From: Sphingomonas sp. CCH10-B3
GTDB taxonomy: Bacteria > Pseudomonadota > Alphaproteobacteria > Sphingomonadales > Sphingomonadaceae
Direction: 5' to 3'
DNA: 64,000 bases
Assembly (NCBI RefSeq): GCF_001556185.1
Contig: NZ_LSIJ01000085.1
Coordinates: 1-64,000 of the forward strand
The notes under the pieces are model-generated. The model was not told the DNA's origin, ran no database searches, and worked only from the letters and a program-made list of their open reading frames with translations. This document shows positions 44,871-52,520 of the stretch, in pieces (positions within the stretch are counted from its first letter, which is position 1; each line of letters begins with the position of its first letter). The position numbers and the translations under genes are program-made.

Positions 44871-45679
44871 GGCGTCGTGCCGAGCAGAGGCGGAAAGGTG
44901 AGCCGGCACGGAAACGGCTTCTTCATGCGCTTCGCGTGGTCCACGCATTCGGCGTACCGGACCCGGTATGTATCATCGCCGAGAAGGCCTTTGGTCTCCG
45001 CCATCAGCTCGCCTTTCGTGCGCCCATCGCCTGCCAGGCTCCATGCCGCAGATGCCGAGTCACTCTCACCCAGAAGGCGGATGGAAAGCCAGCGCGTCGG
45101 CGCCGTATTCGCGAAAAGTAGGCAGATCAGAACAAGTCCGGCGATGCCAAGGGCGGCACCTGCGCCAAGCTTTGTACGCGTACCCGACTGACGCTTCTCG
45201 ATGCGATCGAGCTGCTTCCCGAGGCTCTTCGCCTGCTCCTCGGCGGCTTTGGTGACATTGAGAACCGAGGCGGCCAGAGCGCCCTGCGCTTCCTTGAAGA
45301 TGGTCGTAAATTCGGCCTGGAACTTGGCGATCATGTCGCGGAGATGTCCGGTCCCGCCGGTCTCCTTGATGGTCGTCTTGATCGCGTCGAAGCCTGCGTT
45401 CAACGCGCCGGGCAGATCCTTCGTTTGCTGGGCGATCAGGGCCGAGACGCGGCGCGTGATCTCGCCGATTTGAGCGGTCTGTTCCTCCATGCGATCGGCA
45501 TGGCGGCGCTCACGTTGCTGACGCACCGACAGGGCCGCTTGTGCCTCCCTGTCGAACATGGTGGTGACCGCCTGTTCGACGAGATCACGGATGGGAATAT
45601 TGCGCCGTTTGGATTCGGCATCCAGGCGGCTGTGGACCTCACTGGAGACGTCGATCCGCCTGCGGCCGGCATCGGTCAT
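44867..45679 (-). CDS. Relaxosome-type protein: ribbon-helix-helix, coiled coil, membrane segment
   Basis: 270 residues. The N-terminus (RRIDVSSEVHSRLDAESKRR, then NIPIRDLVEQAV) looks like a ribbon-helix-helix DNA-binding fold, followed by a long charged coiled coil and one membrane helix (LGIAGLVLICLLFANTAP). It overlaps the relaxase start by 4 bp and the upstream small RHH gene by 4 bp. Proteins of this layout help anchor or orient the relaxosome in transfer operons, but no firm family name is recalled. Confidence 0.65.
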   Translation of the reverse strand: MTDAGRRRIDVSSEVHSRLDAESKRRNIPIRDLVEQAVTTMFDREAQAALSVRQQRERRHADRMEEQTAQIGEITRRVSALIAQQTKDLPGALNAGFDAIKTTIKETGGTGHLRDMIAKFQAEFTTIFKEAQGALAASVLNVTKAAEEQAKSLGKQLDRIEKRQSGTRTKLGAGAALGIAGLVLICLLFANTAPTRWLSIRLLGESDSASAAWSLAGDGRTKGELMAETKGLLGDDTYRVRYAECVDHAKRMKKPFPCRLTFPPLLGTTP

Positions 45680-45993
45680 CGCCGCAGCATCCCGCGCGCT
45701 TCGGCCAGCATCCGGGTTGCCAGGTCGGTCCGGCGCTGCCGCATCTCAGCCAGCCCTTTCTTGCTCTCCGGGCCACGCCCGACCTGCACTTCCGCGACGA
45801 CTTCCAGGCCGGCACGAACCTTGGTGAGCTGGTCGAGCAGGATCTCGTCGAGCGGCAGCAGCTCGTCCTCGAGTGAGCGCACCAGCGTGTCCGCCACCCA
45901 GGCGCTGCGCGTCTTGCCGACCTGGCCCGCGCGGCGCTCGATGCCGGCAAGCTGGTCGGGTTGCAGGTACACCGTGATCGGTACGCGCGCCAT
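45676..45993 (-). CDS. Small ribbon-helix-helix relaxosome accessory protein
   Basis: 105 residues starting MARVPITVYLQPDQLAGIER, with the RHH-like RAGQVGKTRSAWVADTLVRS. A long helical C-terminus follows. It resembles TraY/TrwA-type oriT-binding proteins. It is the first gene of the operon that continues into the membrane/coiled-coil protein and the relaxase. Immediately upstream is the likely oriT, which this protein would bind together with its own promoter. Confidence 0.7.
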   Translation of the reverse strand: MARVPITVYLQPDQLAGIERRAGQVGKTRSAWVADTLVRSLEDELLPLDEILLDQLTKVRAGLEVVAEVQVGRGPESKKGLAEMRQRRTDLATRMLAEARGMLRR

Positions 45994-46301
45994 GCGGACC
46001 CCCTTCTACCCCGGAAGGGAGTGTGCATTGCGCATAACGGGCGCGCAAGGAGGAAGTGCAGAGCAGCGCCAGAAGAAACGCTGCAAATCCGTGCTCTAGA
46101 TGCTCTGTGGACCACCATGGACCAGACGGTCCGAGCACAGCATCTGCGTCGGACCATGCCGCTCAAACGACGCGAATCTGCCCTTTTTCGCACCCCGTCA
46201 GGGTGCATCGGGTGTGCCCCTACCCTTACTGCTCAGTAAGCTGGCCGCCGTAGATGATGTGGTTCTTTCGGGCGCATCCCCGGATTCCGGCGGAGCACAC
46301 G
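45994..46301. other. Candidate oriT / transfer-operon promoter region
   Basis: About 300 bp without a gene, directly upstream of the relaxosome operon. It contains several inverted repeats: GCAGCG-N10-CGCTGC near 46060-46085, and an imperfect long repeat ATGCTCTGTGGACC...GGTCCGAGCACAGCAT near 46100-46143. There is also GCACCC-N5-GGGTGC near 46190. This texture and position suit a MobF oriT, but no nic site could be assigned. Confidence 0.5.
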
Positions 46302-46321
46302 GGCCGGCGCATGAGCCGGCC
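46302..46321. terminator. Hairpin terminator downstream of the small-gene operon
   Basis: GGCCGGC-GCATGA-GCCGGCC forms a 7-bp GC stem with a 6-nt loop. It lies 8 bp after the stop of the 46329-46712 gene (minus strand), at the end of that overlapped run. No clear T-tract follows. Confidence 0.6.
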
Positions 46322-46328
46322 AGCCGAC

Positions 46329-46712
46329 TCAGTCTTGCCCCGCCTGACGCAGGCTTGCCCGTAAGGCTTCGAGCGCCTCCTCGCTCAGCGTTTCAGGCGT
46401 CAGCACCAGCCGGTCCCGCATGGCACGGCGCGTCAGCCGTATGAGGAAGGCCAGTTCCGGCGCCTCGAACGGGTCGTTTACCGCCAGCTCGCGCGACCGC
46501 TCGCCGTCGGTGATCGTGAGATGGAAGATGCGGGCTTCCAGTGCCGGCCAGGCCGGATCGGGTCGCGTGAAGAAGTCGATCGCGTCGGCATGGGCGAGGA
46601 GGTTGGACCAGTCCTCCGGAGCGATCTCATCGAGCGTGCGACCCTCCTCATGGTAGAGGGTTCCATGCGGGGTGAACCATCCCGAAATCCCAAGCGTGAT
46701 GACGTCCGTCAT
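46329..46712 (-). CDS. Emfourin-like (protealysin-inhibitor-type) protein, copy A
   Basis: 127 residues. The pattern GISGWFTPHGTLYHEEGRTL, ADAIDFFTRPDPAWPALEA and DPFEAPELAFLIRLTRRAMR parallels the emfourin family of small metalloprotease inhibitors, whose domain ends in a similar PxLxxLI helix; this assignment is from memory. A paralogue is at 48728-49150 (both share FFTRP.P and PFEAPELA.LIR). No M4 protease gene is seen nearby. Last gene of a run of four with 4-bp overlaps. Confidence 0.5.
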   Translation of the reverse strand: MTDVITLGISGWFTPHGTLYHEEGRTLDEIAPEDWSNLLAHADAIDFFTRPDPAWPALEARIFHLTITDGERSRELAVNDPFEAPELAFLIRLTRRAMRDRLVLTPETLSEEALEALRASLRQAGQD

Positions 46713-46951
46713 GGGTCGGTTCCCTCCCCGTTGTCGGTCGGGCGCTGATGCTTGTGCCGGTCGTGTTCAGCACCGCTCGGAGCGTCAGGATGGCGCGGCA
46801 TTGCGGCGGCCCCCGGATCGTTCCAAACCGTGTCGAACGCATGCTGAAGGCGAGCTGCAACAAGGGTGCATCCAGCCCGGTCGAGCAACGCCAACGCCAG
46901 GCGCATCAGCGCCAATGCCGTCCTGACATCGTGGTGTTCGACGTCGCTCAT
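46709..46951 (-). CDS. Small hypothetical plasmid protein
   Basis: 80 residues: MSDVEHHDVRTALALMRLAL then ALLDRAGCTLVAARLQHAFD and a polar His/Pro-rich tail. The helical first half resembles short proteins common on sphingomonad plasmids, but there is no named domain. It overlaps both neighbours by 4 bp (46948-46951 and 46709-46712). Function unknown. Confidence 0.5.
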   Translation of the reverse strand: MSDVEHHDVRTALALMRLALALLDRAGCTLVAARLQHAFDTVWNDPGAAAMPRHPDAPSGAEHDRHKHQRPTDNGEGTDP

Positions 46952-47283
46952 CGGCGGGCGTGATCCGGGTTAACGACGGGCCGATGGACATTGCCAGAGC
47001 CATCCTGTTCCGCAATCGGTCTGAGCTCGAGATGCGGCATCAGGTTGCGTCGGATCTGGTCGTCGGTGCCGGGGCCGTACCAGCCGGCGCAGCGGTCCTC
47101 TTCCGAGAACCGGTGCCACGCCATGAACGCGACATCCTCACTGATGGCGATGCCGTCGGCAGCCAGGACAGCCACGATCCGAAGTACGTCATCACGGTAG
47201 TCGACGCGCATCCGCTGCTCCCATTCGAGCGGCTTCAGAACCGCCTGGTAGCGTAGCCGTTCGTGCCCGGATCGATCGGTCAT
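46948..47283 (-). CDS. Hypothetical protein in overlapped operon
   Basis: 111 residues, soluble, with RYQAVLKPLEWEQRMRVDYR, VLAADGIAISEDVAFMAWHR and GTDDQIRRNLMPHLELR. No known motif. Four-bp overlaps with the genes on both sides indicate it is a real coding gene in the transfer-adjacent operon. Confidence 0.5.
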   Translation of the reverse strand: MTDRSGHERLRYQAVLKPLEWEQRMRVDYRDDVLRIVAVLAADGIAISEDVAFMAWHRFSEEDRCAGWYGPGTDDQIRRNLMPHLELRPIAEQDGSGNVHRPVVNPDHARR

Positions 47284-47675
47284 TCGCCCTCTCGCGTGCC
47301 GCTTATTCCTGAGGGGATCCCGAGCCGCTCACGCTGCTCGTCGCGGGTCGCGTAGCGGTCGGACCTGATACCTACAATTTCCGTCCGCGAGCCATGTCCA
47401 GCGGTCACGAGAGCGGCCCGGATCAGCTCGCCGACGTCATGCGAGCCGGCCTGCGCTTCAAGGCTGGCAAGCATGGGGTAAGGCAGGTCCAACATGACCC
47501 GGATCATCCAATCTCCCGCCTCGGTGCGGGTCGGGTAGCCGCCGTGTCCTGGCTCGCTCCAGTCGGTGCCGGCGAGGAGCAACCGCAGGTCCGTCGAAGG
47601 GTCGGCCGACGCATAGGGCGGGGTCTCACGGGAGGGCAAAGGCGTTAGTTTGAAGTCGCTCAGGTCGATGGTCAT
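47280..47675 (-). CDS. Hypothetical protein, first of four overlapped genes
   Basis: 131 residues from ATG 47675 (MTIDLSDFKLTPLPSRETPP). A central LPYPMLASLEAQAGSHDVGE then LIRAALVTAGHG might be a ribbon-helix-helix-like segment, but the match is weak. It overlaps the next gene by 4 bp and lies 53 bp downstream of the exported protein at 47729. Function unknown. Confidence 0.5.
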   Translation of the reverse strand: MTIDLSDFKLTPLPSRETPPYASADPSTDLRLLLAGTDWSEPGHGGYPTRTEAGDWMIRVMLDLPYPMLASLEAQAGSHDVGELIRAALVTAGHGSRTEIVGIRSDRYATRDEQRERLGIPSGISGTREGE

Positions 47676-47728
47676 GGCGGGTCTCCGTTCAGGGTTTCCA
47701 GTTTATGCAAATCGGGCAGATCGGCTCC

Positions 47729-48565
47729 TCAGAGTCCGTAGGTGCACGGCGTCGAGAAGGTCGGCGCCAGCGCATCACGCCGGGACCAGAAGGTGGATTG
47801 GCCGTTGGGCGTTAGCGTGGTCGGGGGCACCGCGATCTCGACCATGGGACCGCGGATCTGGACTACCGTGCCGCAGTTGGTGACGGTTCCGATCGCGAGG
47901 TCGCGTCGGAAGGCTTCGTGCCGGTTCTGCTCGGCCTCTCGGTCGGCGACGTAGCTGTCCTGGGTGCGTTGGAACCATGCCGCAGAGCGGATCTGGTCGG
48001 GGCGGCAGGCATAGACGGCGGTGCGGGTCGGGACCATCGACACGCGGCTCATTAGCCGGCTGCCCAGGTCGCCTTTCGTCGCCACCTCGGTCGTGTCGAA
48101 TGTGATCGCGACGAAGCCTCCGAGGACCTGGTCCGGTCCACGCGAGCACACGGCCGACATGCCGGACCAGAAGTGCTTGAACTCGCCCCGGGGCGGCAGC
48201 CTGCGGCCGAGCGCGCGATCGCGGAAGGTGCGTGCTGCGTCCCCCTCCTCCGGCTCGAGCCGACCGCCCTTGGCGCTACACTCCTGAGCGAAGGCATCGC
48301 GGGCGCGCTCGGCTGTCGCCGAGCCGTTGGTGGTAATCTTCTCGGAGAAGAAGGAGTAGCCGATGATCTCGTCAGCGTCGTCGAGCAGCGGGAAGACCTG
48401 CGGCGACGGGCGGGTCCGAAGCGACCCGCTGGTCTTCACGTCGGTATCGCCGCCGATGGTGGTGAGAAAGTCAGCGACACCGAGTGATTGCTGCGCCATG
48501 GCCGGAACGCCCGCCAGAGCCGCTGTGAGCGCCGCTACGGCTCGAAACGTACCCTGCCCTGCCAT
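47729..48565 (-). CDS. Exported hypothetical protein
   Basis: Start at ATG 48565 (MAGQGTFRAVAALTAALAGV), giving a typical signal peptide cleaved after AMA. The 278-residue mature protein has no membrane segment. It contains FKHFWSGMSAVCSRGPDQVL and TAVYACRPDQIRSAAWFQRT, with scattered cysteines (CSR, YAC, TNC, PCT) that may form disulfides. No family recognised. Periplasmic location near transfer genes suggests a conjugation-linked or envelope role, unproven. Confidence 0.55.
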   Translation of the reverse strand: MAGQGTFRAVAALTAALAGVPAMAQQSLGVADFLTTIGGDTDVKTSGSLRTRPSPQVFPLLDDADEIIGYSFFSEKITTNGSATAERARDAFAQECSAKGGRLEPEEGDAARTFRDRALGRRLPPRGEFKHFWSGMSAVCSRGPDQVLGGFVAITFDTTEVATKGDLGSRLMSRVSMVPTRTAVYACRPDQIRSAAWFQRTQDSYVADREAEQNRHEAFRRDLAIGTVTNCGTVVQIRGPMVEIAVPPTTLTPNGQSTFWSRRDALAPTFSTPCTYGL

Positions 48566-48727
48566 GACCGCCTCCCCGTCGTCTGGAGGCGTTCTCCGGC
48601 CCGTGAGCCGGGTGTTAGCAACCCTGCATAGCACAAGGCGCCGCCACCTTTAGGCGGAGCCCTGGACATGCGTGACGGCCACCCGGCCAACACCTAATTG
48701 CTGACCGGCTGCTATGTCTTGAGGTTG

Positions 48728-49150
48728 CTACGCCTCACCGCCGGGACTGACCGGGCGGCGAACGGACGCTATCACGTCGGGAGCGCCGAGCAAATGCGAA
48801 GCGTGGTGTCTCGCCCTGCCCGATAGGCAGCGGCGCACGGTTCGGATCAGCTGCGCCAGCTCCGGTGCTTCGAACGGCTCCGGGACGGTCAGCACCCGTG
48901 AGTGGTCGGCATGCACGAGACGTATGCTGTACGTGCGCGCGTCAGGGCGGACAGGCGCAGTCCCATTCGGAACCGGGCGGGTGAAGAAGTCACTCGCCTC
49001 GGCCGCGGTGAGCAGCTCGGCGACCAGTGTCGGGTCGAGATCGGCGAAGTGGCGAACTCGCTCGCCAGCCCGGCCGGGAAAGTGCGCGATCCCGCCGGAG
49101 ATCGTAATGCCGACCAGATCTCCAACCGTTTCCGGCTTAGAGCCGGTCAC
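48728..49150 (-). CDS. Emfourin-like protein, copy B
   Basis: 140 residues. ITISGGIAHFPGRAGERVRH, LTAAEASDFFTRPVPNG, DARTYSIRLVHADHSRVLTV and EPFEAPELAQLIRTVRRCL match the emfourin pattern (glycine-rich start, FF near the middle, then a beta strand pair and a PELxxLI helix). A paralogue is at 46329-46712. Its start overlaps the stop of the membrane gene by 4 bp. Known emfourins block M4 proteases; the target here is not evident. Confidence 0.55.
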   Translation of the reverse strand: MTGSKPETVGDLVGITISGGIAHFPGRAGERVRHFADLDPTLVAELLTAAEASDFFTRPVPNGTAPVRPDARTYSIRLVHADHSRVLTVPEPFEAPELAQLIRTVRRCLSGRARHHASHLLGAPDVIASVRRPVSPGGEA

Positions 49151-49725
49151 GCAGGCGCCCTGCCCTGCCTGGCGGCACGCCGCTCACGAGCACGACGGCG
49201 TCGTTCCTCGTCGCGCGCGACCTGAGCGGCGTCGATCACCGGTGCTTCGACAAGGCGAAATCCTTCCGCTCGCCGTGCAGCTTCCCTTCGTCGAGCTCGC
49301 TCTGCCTGAACCTCGAATCTCAGATCGGAGCGGGTGACCACGTAATCCAACTCGTGCTCATGCTGCCTGATCAGCGCGGCCAGCGCATGGACGGTCACCT
49401 CGTGGCCCACGGCCGCATCTAAAGCTTGTAGCCAGCGAGGTGACGCGTAGCGGTGACGTTGGACCCAAACATCGCGGCCGAGTTCCAGGCCTACTACCAG
49501 CGCCCATGCAACCGCATAGAGGCGGCTCGCTACCACAGGCGTCGTTCCGGTCACCTTGTCGACGACGGTGAGCGCGATCAGCCCGGCCCAGAAGGTTAGG
49601 ATGCTGACCACCGGACACGGGTAGGTCCGGCTGACCTCCAGGCGAGCGACGAAGCGATCCAGCACCGGTATGGAAGCTTCCCTGTCCGCCGATGCACACT
49701 TCTCAGCAATTCGGTCGTCTTCCAT
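49147..49725 (-). CDS. Hypothetical membrane protein with basic coiled-coil tail
   Basis: Start at ATG 49725 (MEDDRIAEKCASADREASIP), 192 residues. Hydrophobic segments PVVSILTFWAGLIALTVVDK and VVASRLYAVAWALVVGLELG indicate two helices, followed by a long Arg/Glu-rich helix (EVQAERARRREAARRAEGFR and RDEERRRRARERRAARQGRA). No known family. The divergent XRE gene shares its promoter region, where a dyad is found. Confidence 0.5.
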   Translation of the reverse strand: MEDDRIAEKCASADREASIPVLDRFVARLEVSRTYPCPVVSILTFWAGLIALTVVDKVTGTTPVVASRLYAVAWALVVGLELGRDVWVQRHRYASPRWLQALDAAVGHEVTVHALAALIRQHEHELDYVVTRSDLRFEVQAERARRREAARRAEGFRLVEAPVIDAAQVARDEERRRRARERRAARQGRAPA

Positions 49726-49757
49726 CGGATCGCGCTCGCAAAAAGCTAGACGCGTGA

Positions 49758-49774
49758 TATACGCTTTACGTATA
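49758..49774. promoter_or_regulatory. Dyad operator between the membrane gene and the XRE gene
   Basis: TATACG-CTTTA-CGTATA, a 6-bp inverted repeat with 5-bp spacer, lies between the divergent starts (49725 and 49790). A good candidate site for the XRE-family protein encoded immediately to the right. Confidence 0.55.
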
Positions 49775-49789
49775 CTAGGCAAATGGTAG

Positions 49790-50071
49790 ATGCCTGGTAT
49801 GCGTTCTCCTGCTTCGTCTGACCTGCATTGTCGCATCGTGCACCTGCTCACAAAGGCACGCCGTGATGCCAAGCTGCGGCAGGTCGATCTCGCTGGGCGG
49901 CTAAGTTGGCAACAGGCCTACGTGTCGCGGTACGAAACCGGCGAGCGCCTGCTTGGCGTTGACGAGTATGTTGCCGTGGCATTGGCTATCGGGGTCGATC
50001 CGGTCATGTTGTTGAAGCAAGCTCTCGAGATTTCAGTTGGTAAGAGGGTTGACGAGCGACCAACTGAATAG
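49790..50071 (+). CDS. XRE-family transcriptional regulator
   Basis: 93 residues from ATG 49790; an ATG at 49799 would trim three codons. The helix-turn-helix is clear: LTKARRDAKLRQVDLAGRLS, WQQAYVSRYETGERLLGVDE and YVAVALAIGVDPVMLLKQAL. Small XRE proteins like this usually bind an operator overlapping their own promoter, and the dyad at 49758 lies between this gene and the divergent membrane gene. Likely plasmid copy-number, transfer or antitoxin-like control; the exact role is unknown. Confidence 0.8.
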   Translation: MPGMRSPASSDLHCRIVHLLTKARRDAKLRQVDLAGRLSWQQAYVSRYETGERLLGVDEYVAVALAIGVDPVMLLKQALEISVGKRVDERPTE

Positions 50072-50412
50072 CCGGCATCCGCTTGGTAGGTCGTGCCGGT
50101 GCGATCGACGAGGAGCGAGGCATGGACATGGTTCGTCGCAGACGCCGACATTACCCCATCCGTCCTTCGTCACCGCGTTACTGCACTGACTGGGGCCTGG
50201 ATCGATCGAGCAAGTCGCTGCCCGGTCCTGACGATTTACGCTAGCGCACGGCACTGTGGACGCAATGCGACGCTAGAGCCTGCCTTTCTGAATCTCCAAA
50301 ATTCAAAGAAAAGTATCTCGCGGGGTTAGAGGGTTCAATGAGAGGTTAAGAGGTTAGGGGTGCCGCTGTAACTGCTCAAGTCAGCGACTTTCCACGATTC
50401 GCTTTCGAAGGT

Positions 50413-50520
50413 GCGTTCCCGGAGTATCGTTGCGGCGTTCCTGAAGGATCGATGCTCGCGTTCCCGATGTATCGCCTCGCCGTTCCGGGAGTGTCGATTA
50501 GCGTTCCCGGAGTATCGATG
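50413..50520. repeat. Five direct repeats (iterons), candidate replication origin
   Basis: Copies of CGTTCCCGGAGTATCGAT begin at about 50414, 50436, 50459, 50481 and 50502, spaced 21-23 bp, or about two helical turns. The first and last are nearly identical, the middle ones diverged. A related segment lies near 50855 (CTCCGGGAACTATCGAT in inverse order). RepA-bound iterons of an oriV fit well; the repA gene ends 730 bp to the right. Confidence 0.75.
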
Positions 50521-50524
50521 ATCG

Positions 50525-50637
50525 ACGGACGGGTGGAAAATGAGCACTCTCATTGAATCAGTTTGCGATGGCGTTGCGCCGGCGACGTTCAAATTGTCCG
50601 AATCTGCGGTGCGCCACGAGGCCGTAGGAAGGATCTG
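50525..50637. other. Intergenic stretch beyond the iterons
   Basis: A short region containing CATTGAATCAGTTTGCGATG. No gene is recognised. Together with the iterons it may be part of the origin. Confidence 0.3.
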
Positions 50638-51178
50638 TCACTCGCCACGCGATACATCCGGAACGCCATCGTCCTTGCGGATAATCTCGATGCCCGTGGT
50701 ACGCGGCTTTTGCGGGACCAGTCTGCTGCAATGGACGTCGACCTCTTGCCGCTCTTCGGATCCCTCCACGACGCGGCAACAGCTCTCGCTCACCAGGGTC
50801 GGTTCGGCGCCCTGCAAATCCAGGCTGTAGCGGAAACCACCGTACATTTCGGACTCCGGGAACTATCGATCCCCGAAGGTCTCTAGCATGGGTGCCAGTC
50901 GTAGCAGGCGGAGTCCGCTTTTCGCCTCCAGATCGCCGACGCGGCCACGGATGACGGCGTGAAAGTTCGCGCAGGCTCCGCCAAGCGCCCCGCGTGATCA
51001 GAGCCATCGCCACGGATGACGGTCCACCGCCATGCGCCACCTGATGCAGCGGCGCGAAGCCGGATGTGCTACCCGGCCGCGTAGTGTTGGCGAGCGCGGG
51101 CATTGCCCGGACCTTTTCAACAATCGTCGTCCAGTTGTAGCTCCGTGCCGCGTCTGCCAAAGGATCGCGTTGCTGCTC
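50638..51178 (-). pseudogene. Degraded ankyrin-repeat protein gene
   Basis: On the minus strand three frames carry consecutive parts of one protein. They are ADAARSYNWTTIVEKVRAMP followed by GFAPLHQVAHGGGPSSVAMA (an ankyrin repeat), then LGGACANFHAVIRGRVGDLE and LRLLRLAPMLETFGDR, and then MYGGFRYSLDLQGAEPTLVS with SESCCRVVEGSEERQEVD. The order matches soluble ankyrin-repeat proteins I know with a GMYGGF motif near the end. Frameshifts and a stop break it, so it is not functional. Confidence 0.6.
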
Positions 51179-51249
51179 GATGTTCGGACACAGAACCCCG
51201 CGCTGGCGACGCCGTCCTATTCGGTGGCCACGAATCGCAGGTGATCTCT

Positions 51250-52440
51250 CTACCGCAGCGTATGCCGATTCTTAGCATCAAAGCGCCGCACGTAGCCGAT
51301 GAAGGCGTTCTGATAGCTCACCGGGGTCCGGCCTGCGTCCGCCTCTATCCAGGTGCGGAAGTCAGCGTGGAGTGTCTGATAGTCCCAGCCGGGGCATTCG
51401 GCGCGCAGCGTTGCCAGAGTCGCGTCGGTGATCTCGCCGAAGGTGGCGCGGCCCGACAGGCTCTTCACGCTGCGGCGGATCAGGGCGGCGGCATCGACGC
51501 CGGGCTCGGCCGTCGGCTCAAGAGCGGGATCGGGCTTCGGGGCGGGGGAGGGTGCCTTGCCAGTCTTCGCTGCCTTGGCTGACGGCGCCGCCTTCGTCTC
51601 GCCTTCGCTTCGCCGGCGCATCCGCAACGCGGGTTCGCGCTTGCCATCGGGCTGCTCTATCGTCAGCGCATAGCCGGGCAGTTCGTCGCGCTCGGCGATC
51701 TTGGCGATCTCGAACTTGAAGCGGCGATACTGGCCCTCGGCGCCCGACTTCTCGAACAGCGTCGGCATCGAGATGGCGAAGCCCGCCTCGCCGGCGCCGC
51801 CCGCATGCTTGCGCGCGACCTTGTACAGCCAGCGCTCGCGCCCGCCGGTGATGTCGAAATAGGCGCGGTCGATCGACAGCACGCCGCCGGTCATCATCAC
51901 GCCTTCCCAGAACCAGTTCGACAATTCGATTGTCATGCCACGCGAGCGCTCGGTCTTCTCGTCCACCAGCTGCGTCCAGCCGTCGAGCCAGCTGAACGTC
52001 GCCTCGCGGCGGTTCTCGGCACGGATATTTGTCTTGACCGTGGTCGACACCAGCCGGTCGAGCGCCTGGCCGAGCAGCTCATAGGCGCGACCCGTCGGCT
52101 GCCGCCCAATCGCGCGCAGCAGGTCGTAGGGCATCAGGTGGAGCTTGCGCGGCACGTCGTTAACGCCGCGGCGCGCCATGTCGGCGAGCATCGAGGCACA
52201 GTAGATCAGGATGTCCGCGTCCCAGATCGTCGCCATGCCGTAGTCGGGATTGGCCGAGACGTGGACCCACAGCTTGCCGTCCGGTGATCGGTAGTCGATC
52301 GGCTTCACACGCTTCGACTTTGCGAGGCTGAAGAAAGGCCGCTCCATCATTTCGCGCTGGTCGCGCAGCGGCAAGTCGGCAAGATAGGGGAGGAACAGCT
52401 CGAACTGCTCGGACACGGCCTCCCGGCGCGCGCGGGTCAT
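51250..52440 (-). CDS. repA: Plasmid replication initiator RepA (RPA family)
   Basis: Start at ATG 52440 (MTRARREAVSEQFELFLPYL); longer upstream frames run through the parS repeats. 396 residues. The N-terminal replication initiator domain has ADLPLRDQREMMERPFFSLA, RKLHLMPYDLLRAIGRQPTG and ERWLYKVARKHAGG; a Lys/Ala/Pro-rich linker precedes a C-terminal domain (GWDYQTLHADFRTWIE). This is the RPA-type initiator typical of alphaproteobacterial repABC-independent plasmids. It should bind the iterons at 50413. Downstream of parAB in the same direction. Confidence 0.9.
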   Translation of the reverse strand: MTRARREAVSEQFELFLPYLADLPLRDQREMMERPFFSLAKSKRVKPIDYRSPDGKLWVHVSANPDYGMATIWDADILIYCASMLADMARRGVNDVPRKLHLMPYDLLRAIGRQPTGRAYELLGQALDRLVSTTVKTNIRAENRREATFSWLDGWTQLVDEKTERSRGMTIELSNWFWEGVMMTGGVLSIDRAYFDITGGRERWLYKVARKHAGGAGEAGFAISMPTLFEKSGAEGQYRRFKFEIAKIAERDELPGYALTIEQPDGKREPALRMRRRSEGETKAAPSAKAAKTGKAPSPAPKPDPALEPTAEPGVDAAALIRRSVKSLSGRATFGEITDATLATLRAECPGWDYQTLHADFRTWIEADAGRTPVSYQNAFIGYVRRFDAKNRHTLR

Positions 52441-52442
52441 GC

Positions 52443-52464
52443 GATGTTTCCCCGGGGAAACATC
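52443..52464. repeat. parS-like palindrome, copy 1
   Basis: Core TGTTTCCCCGGGGAAACA within a 22-bp perfect palindrome (GA/TC at the ends), right between repA and parB. Resembles the ParB centromere (TGTTTCACGTGAAACA) with a CCCCGGGG centre. Begins 3 bp upstream of the repA start. Confidence 0.8.
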
Positions 52465-52500
52465 GACCAGCGGTTTACAAAACCGATGCTCCGCCCCTGC

Positions 52501-52520
52501 ATGTTTCCCCGGGGAAACAT
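52501..52520. repeat. parS-like palindrome, copy 2
   Basis: ATGTTTCCCCGGGGAAACAT, a 20-bp perfect palindrome identical in its inner 20 bp to copy 1, 58 bp to its right. It ends on the last base of the parB stop codon. Two closely spaced copies support a ParB-loading centromere. Confidence 0.8.

Noticed and set aside
42669..45191. Long plus-strand open frame opposite the relaxase gene
   Set aside because: Antisense shadow; the minus-strand product has relaxase and helicase motifs, this one has none.
50413..50520. Possible CRISPR array
   Set aside because: Repeats are imperfect and about 18 bp with 3-5 bp between them, with no spacers; they fit plasmid iterons.
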